A DNA stretch of 64,000 nucleotides from Pseudomonadota bacterium (lineage in GTDB: Bacteria > Pseudomonadota > Gammaproteobacteria > Steroidobacterales > Steroidobacteraceae). This document shows positions 1-8,011 of the stretch, piece by piece. The notes under the pieces were generated by a model. That model saw only the letters and a program-made list of their open reading frames with translations, had not been told where the DNA came from and made no database searches. The stretch lies in the NCBI GenBank assembly GCA_026398735.1, contig JAPLSH010000004.1, positions 124,001 to 188,000 on the forward strand. The letters run 5' to 3'. How positions within the stretch are numbered: the first letter of the stretch is position 1; the number at the start of each line of letters is the position of its first letter. Made by a program: the position numbers and the translations under genes.

Positions 1-1726
1 TCTCCCGCAACGTAGCGATCAGCCGCCGCGTATTGGCATAGCGATCCACCACTAGCAGCGCATTGCTGCCGGGCACCACGGCCAGATGTGCTGATTGTGG
101 CAATAACGGCCGCAGCACCGGCAACAGCTGCGTCGCGTCGAGATAGCGCACCGCCACCGTACGCGTCACCCATTCATCATCGGCAATGGTTGGATCGTCT
201 GTGCTGATGACGGGTAGCGGCTGACTGCGGATGTCGGTATCGGGCACCACGTTAGTGATTCCACCGGCAGTGAAGGCCGCCAGCCCATTGCCACGCAACA
301 CCGCCAACACAGCAGCCCAGCTACCCGTATCCGTGCCGTTGGTCACGCGCAGCTGCGCTGGCACTTTCGGATCGACCACAAAACGACGGCCCGTGACCTG
401 TGACTGCTGTTGCAACAGAGTTTGCAAAGCCACGGGCTGTGTAGCGGCAGTGCTCGCTGCGGCCGGTGCAACACCCGGACCCGGCGCAGGCAGGGGCCGG
501 CCCTTGGGCCATAGCAACCACAGCTTGCCCTGCTGGCGCATCAAGCCCGCGCGCTCACCGGCTGCCTCGCCCAGGCCTTCAAACAGATCGGCGCGCACCA
601 CACCACGGATCGCACCACCGGTGTCCTGCGCCATCACCAAGCGCTGCAGCGCTGCGTTGCTGACCGGCACCGTGGTAGACAGAAACAGCGGCGCGCCCAG
701 CGGCAAATTACGCGGATCCACAGCAACCGACCGCCCCGCTGTCAGTGGCACACCCAATGCGCCCTTGGGTCCCAGCGAGGGATCGGTAATTGGCTCTTCG
801 CGAAAGAACACCACGCTGGGATTGAAGTTGAGCACTTCATCGAGCCGTTTGGGATTGCTCTTGAGCCACTGGCGTAAGCCAGGTGCAGTGGCCTGTTCCA
901 CCGTCAATTCGCCGCGCTGCACCAGATAGCGTCCGATGGCCATATAGGGCTGGCCGTTCTGATCGCCATAGGCCAAGCGGATCACTTTGCCATCGGGCAA
1001 GGTCACGCGACCTGAGCCCTGCACCTGCAAAAAGAACGCATCGACCGCGTCATCGACCCACACCAGTTCTTTGCCACGCAAAGTACTGCCGCCAGTCAGT
1101 ACAGCGCGGTCCGGATACGGCAACACCTTGCGACCCTGCACGCGACCGCGGACGCGCTCACCTTTTAGCGAGGGATACAGGTCACCCAGCTCTACCGTAA
1201 GCAGGTCGTCGGGTACCGCATGCAGCGGCGTGCTGTACACATTGGTGGGTTTACGCGAACCGCGCAGCACAGGCTCGTAATAGCCAGTGATCATGCCGCT
1301 GTCGCTGGGCTTGCCGTTCTCATCGTCATAGGCGATGCGCCAAGGCTCAAACTGCGATTCAAAAAACTGCCGCACGCTGCGTGCATCGCGTCGCGGCTGC
1401 TGGACAGCTTGCGCACACACCGCCTGCCAGTCGGGCCTGGCCTTGAGTGCACTACAGCCGGCCAGAAAAGCCTGCCAGGCAGGCGTCATATCATCGCTGG
1501 CCCAACCGTCCAGCGCAGCCCACTCCACACGCTGATAGCGCAGCGTCAGTGCAGATAGCGGGGTCGGTGGTGGCGCTTGGGGTCGCAAGGCGGCAGGCGC
1601 AGCGGGTGTGACGGCTGGCTCACGCGCTGGCGCCGGTGCCGGCGCTTGCGGCGGCAAAGGCTGCGGCGGCGCTGTGGCGCAACCACCCAGCAGGGTCAGT
1701 GCAACGGCAGCAGCGACGCGCTTCAC
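1..1726 (-). CDS. MltA-type lytic transglycosylase fused to secretin (GspD-like) N domains, 3' end outside window
   Basis: Read from the GTG at 1726, which overlaps the DUF805 stop by 4 bases, 575 codons run to the window edge with no stop. Residues 1-18 form a lipoprotein signal ending in LLGGC. Residues about 60-405 look like a full MltA domain: GYYEP, the FFLQVQGSG stretch, VDPRNLPLG and AQDTGGAIRG with the conserved aspartates, and a typical LWLLWP end. MltA cleaves peptidoglycan glycan strands at the outer membrane. After a Pro/Ala linker (about 410-425) the same frame continues with FVVDP, a VLRGNGLAA segment, and a block with PVLRPLLPQ and SNALLVVDRYAN, which match the N0 and N1 periplasmic domains of type II secretins. 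I checked the frame base by base over the N terminus, the junction and the window edge. The junction is certain in this sequence; a secretin channel beyond the edge is inference. Confidence 0.8.
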   Translation of the reverse strand, partial: MKRVAAAVALTLLGGCATAPPQPLPPQAPAPAPAREPAVTPAAPAALRPQAPPPTPLSALTLRYQRVEWAALDGWASDDMTPAWQAFLAGCSALKARPDWQAVCAQAVQQPRRDARSVRQFFESQFEPWRIAYDDENGKPSDSGMITGYYEPVLRGSRKPTNVYSTPLHAVPDDLLTVELGDLYPSLKGERVRGRVQGRKVLPYPDRAVLTGGSTLRGKELVWVDDAVDAFFLQVQGSGRVTLPDGKVIRLAYGDQNGQPYMAIGRYLVQRGELTVEQATAPGLRQWLKSNPKRLDEVLNFNPSVVFFREEPITDPSLGPKGALGVPLTAGRSVAVDPRNLPLGAPLFLSTTVPVSNAALQRLVMAQDTGGAIRGVVRADLFEGLGEAAGERAGLMRQQGKLWLLWPKGRPLPAPGPGVAPAAASTAATQPVALQTLLQQQSQVTGRRFVVDPKVPAQLRVTNGTDTGSWAAVLAVLRGNGLAAFTAGGITNVVPDTDIRSQPLPVISTDDPTIADDEWVTRTVAVRYLDATQLLPVLRPLLPQSAHLAVVPGSNALLVVDRYANTRRLIATLRE

Positions 1727-2091
1727 TGCGCGAACTTGGGGTCCGGGCCGTAAGCGTTGTCGCCCTCATCCCCTTCCTGGATGAAAAAGAACAACAACAC
1801 CAGTTGGCCAATCAGCGGCAGGAGGGCCAACAGCACCCACCAGCCACTGCGCTCGGTGTCGTGCAAACGGCGTACCGCAACTGCAACCGAGGGGATGAGC
1901 ATGAACAGCAGAAACAGGCCACTGAGGAAACCCAGCTGGCTCTCCATGTTGAACGTGCCAGTGAGCATGTCGACAAGCACCAGCGCTACAAACGCAATGA
2001 CGTAGTACAGGATGTAACGCCAATACTCACGCCGCCGCGCACGCCCACGGAACGTGGCGTACTTGGCAATCACTTCTTTAAGCCATTGCAT
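1723..2091 (-). CDS. DUF805 family inner-membrane protein
   Basis: This 122-residue protein has the DUF805 pattern: an N-terminal FRGRARRREYW motif, several hydrophobic helices (about 25-45, 55-75 and 85-105), and the RRLHDTERSGWW signature between helices. The family function is unknown; members are small integral membrane proteins. The start is placed at the ATG at 2091 because AAGGA lies seven bases upstream and the protein then begins like family members (MQWLKEV). The reading frame is open further upstream but that extension would cut into the neighbouring acetyltransferase-side spacer. The stop overlaps the GTG of the downstream MltA-like gene, so the two are probably translationally coupled. 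Confidence 0.85.
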   Translation of the reverse strand: MQWLKEVIAKYATFRGRARRREYWRYILYYVIAFVALVLVDMLTGTFNMESQLGFLSGLFLLFMLIPSVAVAVRRLHDTERSGWWVLLALLPLIGQLVLLFFFIQEGDEGDNAYGPDPKFAQ

Positions 2092-2105
2092 CAGCAAATC
2101 CTTGT

Positions 2106-2639
2106 TCAAGGCTGCATTGTATCGTCGTATGGCTGGGCAGGTGTATCGAGCGTCAGTTGCCACAACGCCAAGTCGAGCCAACGGCCAAATTTGTAGCCTG
2201 CCTGCGTGAGCGTACCGGCTGGCACAAAGCCCAGCTTGCGATGCAAAGCGATGCTGGCGGCATTGTCGGCATCCAGACAGCCGACCAGCACATGCAACTG
2301 CTGCTGGCGGGCGCGCTCGATCAGGGACCGCAACAGCGCCTCGCCCACACCCCGGCCGCGCTGCGCGCTGTGCACATATAGCGAATGCTCGACGGTGTAC
2401 TTGAACGCGGCAAAACCGCGGAACACGCCGTAGCTGGCAAAACCCAGCAGCACACCTGCATCGTCCTCGATACCCAGCACAGGGTAGCCGCGCGAGTGAC
2501 GGGCCTCAAACCAACCGGGCATGCTGGCTGCAGTACGCGGCGCGTACTCATAGAGCGCCGTCGAGTGCAGGATCGCCTCGTTGAGGATGGCCAGAATGGC
2601 ATCGCCGTGGCGTGCCAGGGTGCAATCGATGACGTTCAT
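2106..2639 (-). CDS. GNAT N-acetyltransferase, phosphinothricin acetyltransferase-like
   Basis: This 177-residue protein matches the PAT/YncA branch of GNAT acetyltransferases, which move the acetyl group of acetyl-CoA to small amines. Visible marks are the N-terminal AILNEAILHSTALYEY segment typical of this branch, the SLYVH strand, the QRGRGVGEALL acetyl-CoA loop at about residues 95-105, and the late NAASIALHRKLGF motif. Length is normal. The substrate cannot be read from sequence; methionine sulfoximine or phosphinothricin-like compounds are typical for the branch. It lies 14 bases upstream of the DUF805 gene on the same strand, so the two and the MltA fusion may share a transcript. Confidence 0.85.
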   Translation of the reverse strand: MNVIDCTLARHGDAILAILNEAILHSTALYEYAPRTAASMPGWFEARHSRGYPVLGIEDDAGVLLGFASYGVFRGFAAFKYTVEHSLYVHSAQRGRGVGEALLRSLIERARQQQLHVLVGCLDADNAASIALHRKLGFVPAGTLTQAGYKFGRWLDLALWQLTLDTPAQPYDDTMQP

Positions 2640-2767
2640 GCAGTCACGCTGTTGGGCAGGTCAGCCGTAATGCTGCCATCAACCAAGGTGATGATGAGAT
2701 CACACCCAGCAAGCGCGCCCGCCCCCAAGGAACAGGTACAGCTTGCGGATGCGCATGCTCATGCTGC

Positions 2768-2786
2768 GGGCGGCAACACGCCGCCC
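2768..2786. terminator. GC-rich hairpin just downstream of minE
   Basis: A perfect 7-bp stem (GGGCGGC at 2768-2774 with GCCGCCC at 2780-2786) closes a 5-base loop, 4 bases past the minE stop. There is no T tract, so it may be a weak terminator or mRNA-stabilising 3' hairpin. The rest of the 150-base gap before the acetyltransferase shows nothing recognisable. Confidence 0.4.
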
Positions 2787-2790
2787 TTCA

Positions 2791-3045
2791 TCAACGGGCC
2801 TTGACGGGCAAAGCCACCGAGAGCTCAAGGACCTCCTGGCCCTCTTCGCGTTCGTAGTTGACTTGCACAGCTTCGGAATCGACGTTGACGTACTTGCGGA
2901 TTACCTCAAGCAGTTCACGCCGCAAGGTGGGCAGATAGTCTGGCGCCCCGCGGGAGCCGCGCTCCTGCTGCACGATGATACGCAGGCGTTCTTTGGCAAG
3001 ATTGGCCGAGGGCGATGTGGTGCGAAAAAAGTCTAGTAATCCCAT
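2791..3045 (-). CDS. minE: Cell division topological specificity factor MinE
   Basis: MinE displaces MinC from membrane-bound MinD and stimulates the MinD ATPase, driving pole-to-pole oscillation that leaves midcell free for FtsZ. The 84-residue product has the expected order: an N-terminal membrane-targeting and anti-MinCD segment (MGLLDFF, then AKERLRIIVQQER), followed by the topological domain (DYLPTLRRELLEVIRKYV). Length is usual. The ATG at 3045 is chosen because it gives the canonical start; it lies one base after the minD stop. It is the last gene of the minC-minD-minE operon. Confidence 0.97.
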   Translation of the reverse strand: MGLLDFFRTTSPSANLAKERLRIIVQQERGSRGAPDYLPTLRRELLEVIRKYVNVDSEAVQVNYEREEGQEVLELSVALPVKAR

Positions 3046-3046
3046 G

Positions 3047-3862
3047 TCAGCCTCCGAACACGCGCGCGAAGAAACCCTTCTTCGGCTCGTCAATGAAGCG
3101 CATTGGCAAACTCTCATCACCCAACAGACGCGCTACCGCATCGCCGTAGGCTGCGGCAGCATCGCTCTCATCCATCATGATGACGGGCGTACCGGCATTG
3201 GAAGCCGACAGCACCTGGGGTGACTCGGGGATAACGCCAATGACATCCAGTCCGAGAATGTCTTTGACGTCGGCGATGCTGAGCATCTCACCGGCTGCAA
3301 CACGCGTCGGGCTGTAGCGCGTCAGCAGCAGATGCTCGCGCACTTTTTCAACGCCTTTTTCGGCACGCTCTGTCTTGCTGGCAAGCAGCCCCAGAATGCG
3401 ATCGGAATCGCGCACGGAAGAGACTTCAGGGTTGACCACGACCACCGCACGGTCGGCGTAGTACATAGCCAGATATGCACCCTTCTCAATGCCGGCAGGT
3501 GAATCGCACAGGATGAAATCAAAGCCATCGGCAATGAGTTCGTCGAGTACTTTGCGCACGCCTTCTGCAGTCAGCGCGTCTTTGTCGCGCGTCTGCGAGG
3601 CGGCCAGCAAAAACAGCGTATCGATGCGCTTGTCTTTGATGAGCGCCTGCTTAAGGGTGCAGTCGCCATTGATGACGTTGACGAAGTCATAGACCACGCG
3701 CCGCTCGCAACCCATGATCAGATCGAGGTTGCGCAAACCGATGTCGAAGTCGATAACGGCAACTTTCTTGCCAGTACGTGCCAGACCGCAAGCGAGGCTG
3801 GCAGATGTGGTGGTCTTGCCGACACCACCTTTACCGGAAGTCACGACGATGATTTCTGTCAC
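3047..3862 (-). CDS. minD: Septum site-determining ATPase MinD
   Basis: MinD is the membrane-associated P-loop ATPase of the Min system and recruits MinC. The protein has the deviant Walker A box (K11GGVGKT with the signature lysine), DFDIGLRNLDLIMG, the CDSPAGIE Walker B region, and a C-terminal amphipathic membrane anchor ending in KKGFFARVFGG. I place the start at the GTG at 3862, giving MTEIIVVTSGKGG: AGGAG sits about ten bases upstream of it. The other in-frame GTG at 3874 directly abuts that Shine-Dalgarno. With this start the length is 271 residues, normal for MinD. Confidence 0.96.
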   Translation of the reverse strand: MTEIIVVTSGKGGVGKTTTSASLACGLARTGKKVAVIDFDIGLRNLDLIMGCERRVVYDFVNVINGDCTLKQALIKDKRIDTLFLLAASQTRDKDALTAEGVRKVLDELIADGFDFILCDSPAGIEKGAYLAMYYADRAVVVVNPEVSSVRDSDRILGLLASKTERAEKGVEKVREHLLLTRYSPTRVAAGEMLSIADVKDILGLDVIGVIPESPQVLSASNAGTPVIMMDESDAAAAYGDAVARLLGDESLPMRFIDEPKKGFFARVFGG

Positions 3863-3901
3863 AGGCTCTATCACTCCTCAAAAAACGGACTACCGCCGCG
3901 G

Positions 3902-4675
3902 TCAGACACCAAAGCGGGAAAAACGCAGCGCCTCACCCTCAAGCCAGGCTTGGACCGGATGGCCAGCCAGCTCTTCGGGCAAAGTTTCAAAGACGCGAAA
4001 CACACCCGCGATGGCCACCAGCTCGGCGCGGAACTCTTGGCAGAACAGCCGCGCGTTGGTATCGCCGCGCACACCGGCCATGGCACGGCCGCGCAACGTG
4101 CCATAGACATGCACACAGCCATCGGCCATGACCTCGGCACCGGCACCCACCGCAGCAGTCACGATCAAATCGCGTTCGCGCGCATAGACGCGCTGCCCGG
4201 AACGTACCGGCTGGGTGTGCACCAGACCCGAGGTGGGCGGCGGTGGCGCAGCCTCTGGTTCCGTCTCTGGCGCGGACTGAGAGGCCGGCTGTGCGGCAGC
4301 CTTGGCAGCGCGCACCAACTGCGCGGGGGGCCGGCTGAGCTGGCGAAAACCCGCCAATACCGGCAGGTCTAGCGCCGGCGCCAGCTGGTCGGCAGTGGGC
4401 GAAGCGTCGGACACGCCGACCGTGATCATGCCGGCCAAGCGGATGGCTTCGACGATACCGCGCAAAGTAGCCACTTCGGGCGGATGCTCAAGCGCGCTCA
4501 AGTCCAGACAGACGCCGGTGTGCTGAAAAAACTGCGGCGCACTGGCAATGCGGGCGGCCAATTCGGCCTTGATAGCGGGCGCATCAACCTCGCGCAGACG
4601 CACCTGCAGCAGACCCACCTGGCCAAAGCGCAGGTCGATCACAGAGGCAGGAGTTGCGGCAGCGGCTTTTTTCAT
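3902..4675 (-). CDS. minC: Septum site-determining protein MinC
   Basis: MinC inhibits FtsZ polymerisation at the poles. The 257-residue protein shows the two MinC domains. The N-terminal FtsZ-inhibiting domain (about 10-110) is followed by a Pro/Ala/Glu-rich linker (about 125-155). The C-terminal beta-helix dimerisation and MinD-binding domain (about 158-255) contains the hallmark RSGQRVYAR, GAEVMADGCVHVYGTLRGRA and the AGVRGDTNARLFC segment. It is first in the min operon, 39 bases ahead of minD. Confidence 0.95.
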   Translation of the reverse strand: MKKAAAATPASVIDLRFGQVGLLQVRLREVDAPAIKAELAARIASAPQFFQHTGVCLDLSALEHPPEVATLRGIVEAIRLAGMITVGVSDASPTADQLAPALDLPVLAGFRQLSRPPAQLVRAAKAAAQPASQSAPETEPEAAPPPPTSGLVHTQPVRSGQRVYARERDLIVTAAVGAGAEVMADGCVHVYGTLRGRAMAGVRGDTNARLFCQEFRAELVAIAGVFRVFETLPEELAGHPVQAWLEGEALRFSRFGV

Positions 4676-4735
4676 CGAGGTCCCGGACGGGCGCCGAAAT
4701 GGCCGTTGTAGTGTACGGCCAAGGGGCCTCTGGGC

Positions 4736-7027
4736 CTAGCGGGTATTACGCTTCGATGACTGCTGCGCCAGCGTATTTTTGACCCGTTCTGGTGTGAACG
4801 GCGCGCGACGCAGGCGCTTGCCCGTCGCATCAAAAAACGCATTGGCCACGGCCGCCGGGACGCTACGTATCGTCGGCTCACCGGCACCGGAAGGTGCCGC
4901 TGCAGTGGGGTCGATCATCACGACTTCGATGTGCTGGGGCGCATCAGCCATTTCCAGAATCGGGTAGCTGGCCCAGTCGACGCTGTGCACCGTCTCGGAA
5001 TCAAACTGCACTTGCTCGAACAGCACGCGCGACAAGCCATGCAGCACATTGCCCTCGATTGTCTGGCGCAAACCCTGCGGATTGACCACCAGTCCGCAAT
5101 CATGAGCAACGCTGACGTGCGGCACGCGCACCCGGCCAGTGGCCGGATCGACAGTGACCTCGGCGATGACGGCCACCACAGTATCGTTACGCTGCGCGTA
5201 GGCAATGCCCCAGCCCCGCAACAGGCCATCGCGGCCTTTGCGGCCACGGGGCGTGCTGCGCGGCTGCCAGCCGGCGGCCTTGGCAACGGCTTCGATAACG
5301 GCTTTGTCACGCACGGCGGTGACATGCTGCAATCGAAACGCCACTGGATCGTGGCCTGTGGCCACAGCCAGCTCGTCGATGAACTGCTCGCTGCCGAAGT
5401 GCACTTCGGGACCCAGCGGATCACGCAGGTGTGACGTACGCAGCGGCGAATAGCGCGCCTGCAGCGGCGCCACCACCTCCCACGCCAATCGCTTGGCAGC
5501 AAAGTCATAGCTCTCGCCAGGGATACCCAGACCCAGATCGGCGTTGGACGGCATACCCAGCGCTTGTCCGGCCAAGGTGTCGCGCGGATCGGCCTCGTGA
5601 AACTGCGCATCCACGCGCGACAAGCCACGGGTGGTGAAATCCAGCGCCAGCACCTTGCCAGAGGCATCCAGCGCAGCGCGACCGCGATGCACGCAGGCCG
5701 GTCCCTTCGGATCCCAAGCAGTGGCGTCATGACGCATGTATTGCACGCGCACCGGCTTGCCCAGTCGCTGCGACAACCAGGCCGCATCCAGCGCGACATC
5801 ACCGGCATCGTTGCGACCATAGGAACCCGGCGCCATCACCCAGATGCTGCGCACAGCTTCAGGCGCCAGGCCCAGCAGCTTGGCGGCCCCGTCGCGCACC
5901 GAGTGCGGCTTCTGCGAACCTGTCCAGATCGTGGCGCGTCCGTCCCGTACATCGGCGATAGCGCAACCAGGACCCATGCTGGCATGGGACTGCAGCGGCC
6001 ATTCGTACTGGGCCTCGATGATGCGTGCCGCACCTGCAAACGCAGCGTCCACATCGCCACGGCGCAACGGCTCTTCGCGTCGCAGCACCGGTGCCGCACG
6101 CAACGCCGCATGCAGACCGTCATGGCCGGGCCAGCGTGTGCCATCAGCAGACCACTGCACTTGCAACGCACGCGCTGCCTGCACCGCCATCCACTCGCCC
6201 GGTGCCACCACCGCCAGCATGTCCTGCTGATGCACCACCTGCGCCTGCGGCCAAGCAGCAATAGATGCCGTATCTATCGACTGCACGTGCCCGCCGGCAT
6301 GTGGCGGCCGGATCATGCGCGCATGCCACATGCCTTCCACCTTCACATCGGTGATGAAAGGCAGCGTGCCAAATACCTTGCCCTGCAAATCGCGCCGCTG
6401 CAGCGACTGGCCCACAAGCCGGTACTGATCGCGCGATTTAGGAGTGGCCTGACCCTTCACGTCCATCAGATTGCCGACGGCTTTGTTCCACTCCACACGG
6501 GTGTTGAAACTGCGCCCGCCGATCAACTGCGCATAGCTGAGCTGCCGCGCCGGCTGTGCAGTGACGCTGACCACACCATCACGCACGGTCAACTCGGTGA
6601 CCGGCACCTGCAACTGCACGGCTGCAGCCGCCAGCAGTACGCGACGTGCTTCGGCCGCGGCATTGCGCAGCGGCCTGCCACCGTGGGACACGCCATAGCT
6701 GCCCGAGGCACCGCCCTGATTACAGGTGCGTGCCGAATCGCCCATCACCAGCGATACGCTGGCAAGCGCCACATCCAGCTCTTCGGCCACGATCTGCGCG
6801 ATGGCAACTTCAAGCCCGTGACCCATGTCGATCTTGCCGAAGAAGGCCTGCACCGAACCGTCGGGCAGAATGGCAAGCCAAGCGTCGAGCTGTGTCGGAT
6901 CGGGAACGGCCGGTAAATCAGCCACGGCAGCGCCGGGCGCAGCAGCGATGCTGGCCTGGCCTGCGGCCACAACCACCACCAGTGCACCACTGGCCTGCAG
7001 GAAAACGCGGCGGGACAGAGCGCTCAT
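4736..7027 (-). CDS. Molybdopterin-dependent hydroxylase large subunit (xanthine dehydrogenase/IorB-like), Tat exported
   Basis: This is the molybdenum-cofactor subunit of a two-component xanthine-dehydrogenase-family enzyme resembling isoquinoline 1-oxidoreductase or aldehyde dehydrogenase. Such enzymes hydroxylate aldehydes or N-heterocycles with water as oxygen donor. The start at 7027 gives SRRVFLQASGALVVVVAAG, a clear twin-arginine signal, so the folded enzyme probably acts in the periplasm. Family marks include FFGKIDMGHGLEVAIAQ, the GGASGSYGVSHGG cofactor loop, the APGSYGRND segment, and GAGEPT near the C terminus carrying the catalytic glutamate. It overlaps the [2Fe-2S] subunit by 4 bases. 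No FAD subunit is adjacent, as expected of the IorAB type. Substrate unknown. Confidence 0.9.
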   Translation of the reverse strand: MSALSRRVFLQASGALVVVVAAGQASIAAAPGAAVADLPAVPDPTQLDAWLAILPDGSVQAFFGKIDMGHGLEVAIAQIVAEELDVALASVSLVMGDSARTCNQGGASGSYGVSHGGRPLRNAAAEARRVLLAAAAVQLQVPVTELTVRDGVVSVTAQPARQLSYAQLIGGRSFNTRVEWNKAVGNLMDVKGQATPKSRDQYRLVGQSLQRRDLQGKVFGTLPFITDVKVEGMWHARMIRPPHAGGHVQSIDTASIAAWPQAQVVHQQDMLAVVAPGEWMAVQAARALQVQWSADGTRWPGHDGLHAALRAAPVLRREEPLRRGDVDAAFAGAARIIEAQYEWPLQSHASMGPGCAIADVRDGRATIWTGSQKPHSVRDGAAKLLGLAPEAVRSIWVMAPGSYGRNDAGDVALDAAWLSQRLGKPVRVQYMRHDATAWDPKGPACVHRGRAALDASGKVLALDFTTRGLSRVDAQFHEADPRDTLAGQALGMPSNADLGLGIPGESYDFAAKRLAWEVVAPLQARYSPLRTSHLRDPLGPEVHFGSEQFIDELAVATGHDPVAFRLQHVTAVRDKAVIEAVAKAAGWQPRSTPRGRKGRDGLLRGWGIAYAQRNDTVVAVIAEVTVDPATGRVRVPHVSVAHDCGLVVNPQGLRQTIEGNVLHGLSRVLFEQVQFDSETVHSVDWASYPILEMADAPQHIEVVMIDPTAAAPSGAGEPTIRSVPAAVANAFFDATGKRLRRAPFTPERVKNTLAQQSSKRNTR

Positions 7028-7491
7028 GCCAGCATCCTTGCCTGCGCGCGCTTGATGGCCCGCAAAATAGACTGATGCGTACCGCATCGGCACTTAAGGC
7101 CCGCCAAGCCTTCGCGTAGCTGCGCATCGGTCGCGCGCGGCGTGCTGGCCAGCAGTGCCGCGGCGGTCATGATCCAGCCGTTGATGCAATAGCCGCACTG
7201 CGGCACCTGTTCATCGACCCACGCCTGCTGCAGCGGATGCGGATGCTCGGGTGTGCCCAAGCCCTGCAGCGTGGTGATGCGCTGCCCTTCGCAAGCCGAC
7301 ACCGGCGCCACACAACTGCGCAGCGCAGCGCCATTCAGATGCACGGTACAGGCACCGCACTGCGCAAGGCCGCAGCCAAAGTGCGGGTTGGCCAGCCCCA
7401 ACTCATTGCGCAGCACATAGAGCAGCGGCGTATCTGCCGGTACATCGACCGACACCGGCTGGCCATCGAGGACGAACTTGACTGTAGGCAT
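7024..7491 (-). CDS. (2Fe-2S)-binding small subunit of molybdenum hydroxylase (IorA-like)
   Basis: This 155-residue protein carries electrons for the molybdopterin subunit encoded immediately downstream. The N-terminal plant-ferredoxin-like domain has its cluster in HFGCGLAQCGACTV plus a later LRSC. The C-terminal helical domain binds the second cluster through QCGYCINGW and LKCRCGTHQSI. The ATG at 7491 is chosen because MPTVKFVLDG is the family start. No signal peptide is seen, so it would be carried across by the Tat signal of its partner. The gene is divergent from the cupin at 7538 with 46 bases between the starts. Confidence 0.92.
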   Translation of the reverse strand: MPTVKFVLDGQPVSVDVPADTPLLYVLRNELGLANPHFGCGLAQCGACTVHLNGAALRSCVAPVSACEGQRITTLQGLGTPEHPHPLQQAWVDEQVPQCGYCINGWIMTAAALLASTPRATDAQLREGLAGLKCRCGTHQSILRAIKRAQARMLA

Positions 7492-7537
7492 GGCAGAGAG
7501 GCTACTCCGCGTTACGTCGCGACGGTAGAGTGCCCAC

Positions 7538-8011
7538 ATGCAAACCTTTGACTCTGACTTGCTGGCAGACCTGTGCGCCCGCGCCGCAGCATCACCGCGC
7601 GCGCGCGCTCATCACAACATCCACGCGGGTAACGACGACCCGGTACAGCGCTTTCTGGTGGCTGTGCAACACAGCAGCTATTTTCGCCCCCACCGGCACC
7701 ACACGCGATCAGAACTGGCCATCACGCTGCGTGGTGGCTTTGATGTGCTGGCGTTTGATGACAGCGGCACCGTGACCGGTCGCTGGTCCACCAGCGCCGA
7801 CAGCGGCGCATTCGCCTATGAAACACCCGCTGGCACGTGGCACACGCTGTTCGCGCGCGAGGATGCCTCGGTGTTTCTGGAAGTGAAGCAAGGGCCCTAT
7901 GACCCGGCCACCGCAGTGGACTTTGCGCCCTGGGCTCCGGCCGAGGGCGACCCGGCGGTCGCGCAATACCAACTGTGGTTGCGCGCCGCCAGGCCCGGTG
8001 ACCGCTATTAG
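7538..8011 (+). CDS. WbuC-type cupin-fold metalloprotein
   Basis: This 157-residue protein matches the WbuC cupin family often found near surface polysaccharide genes. It shows an RARAHHNIH start, DDPVQRFLVA, the cupin metal-site strand SSYFRPHRHHTRSE, and the second motif PAGTWHTLFA followed by FLEVKQGPYDPATAVDFAPWAPAEGD. The histidines of PHRHH and TWHT are the likely metal ligands. The exact reaction of the family is not established. It is divergent from the molybdenum hydroxylase genes, and its stop overlaps the end of the convergent methyltransferase gene by 4 bases. Confidence 0.85.
   Translation: MQTFDSDLLADLCARAAASPRARAHHNIHAGNDDPVQRFLVAVQHSSYFRPHRHHTRSELAITLRGGFDVLAFDDSGTVTGRWSTSADSGAFAYETPAGTWHTLFAREDASVFLEVKQGPYDPATAVDFAPWAPAEGDPAVAQYQLWLRAARPGDRY

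Noticed and set aside
231-929. Plus-strand frames over the first 1.7 kb
   Set aside because: They are shadows of the minus-strand MltA-secretin gene, which runs off the window edge and is the real coding sequence.
5564-6916. Long plus-strand frame opposite the molybdopterin subunit
   Set aside because: Product is Arg/His/Pro-rich with no recognisable domain, and the minus strand has a clear enzyme.
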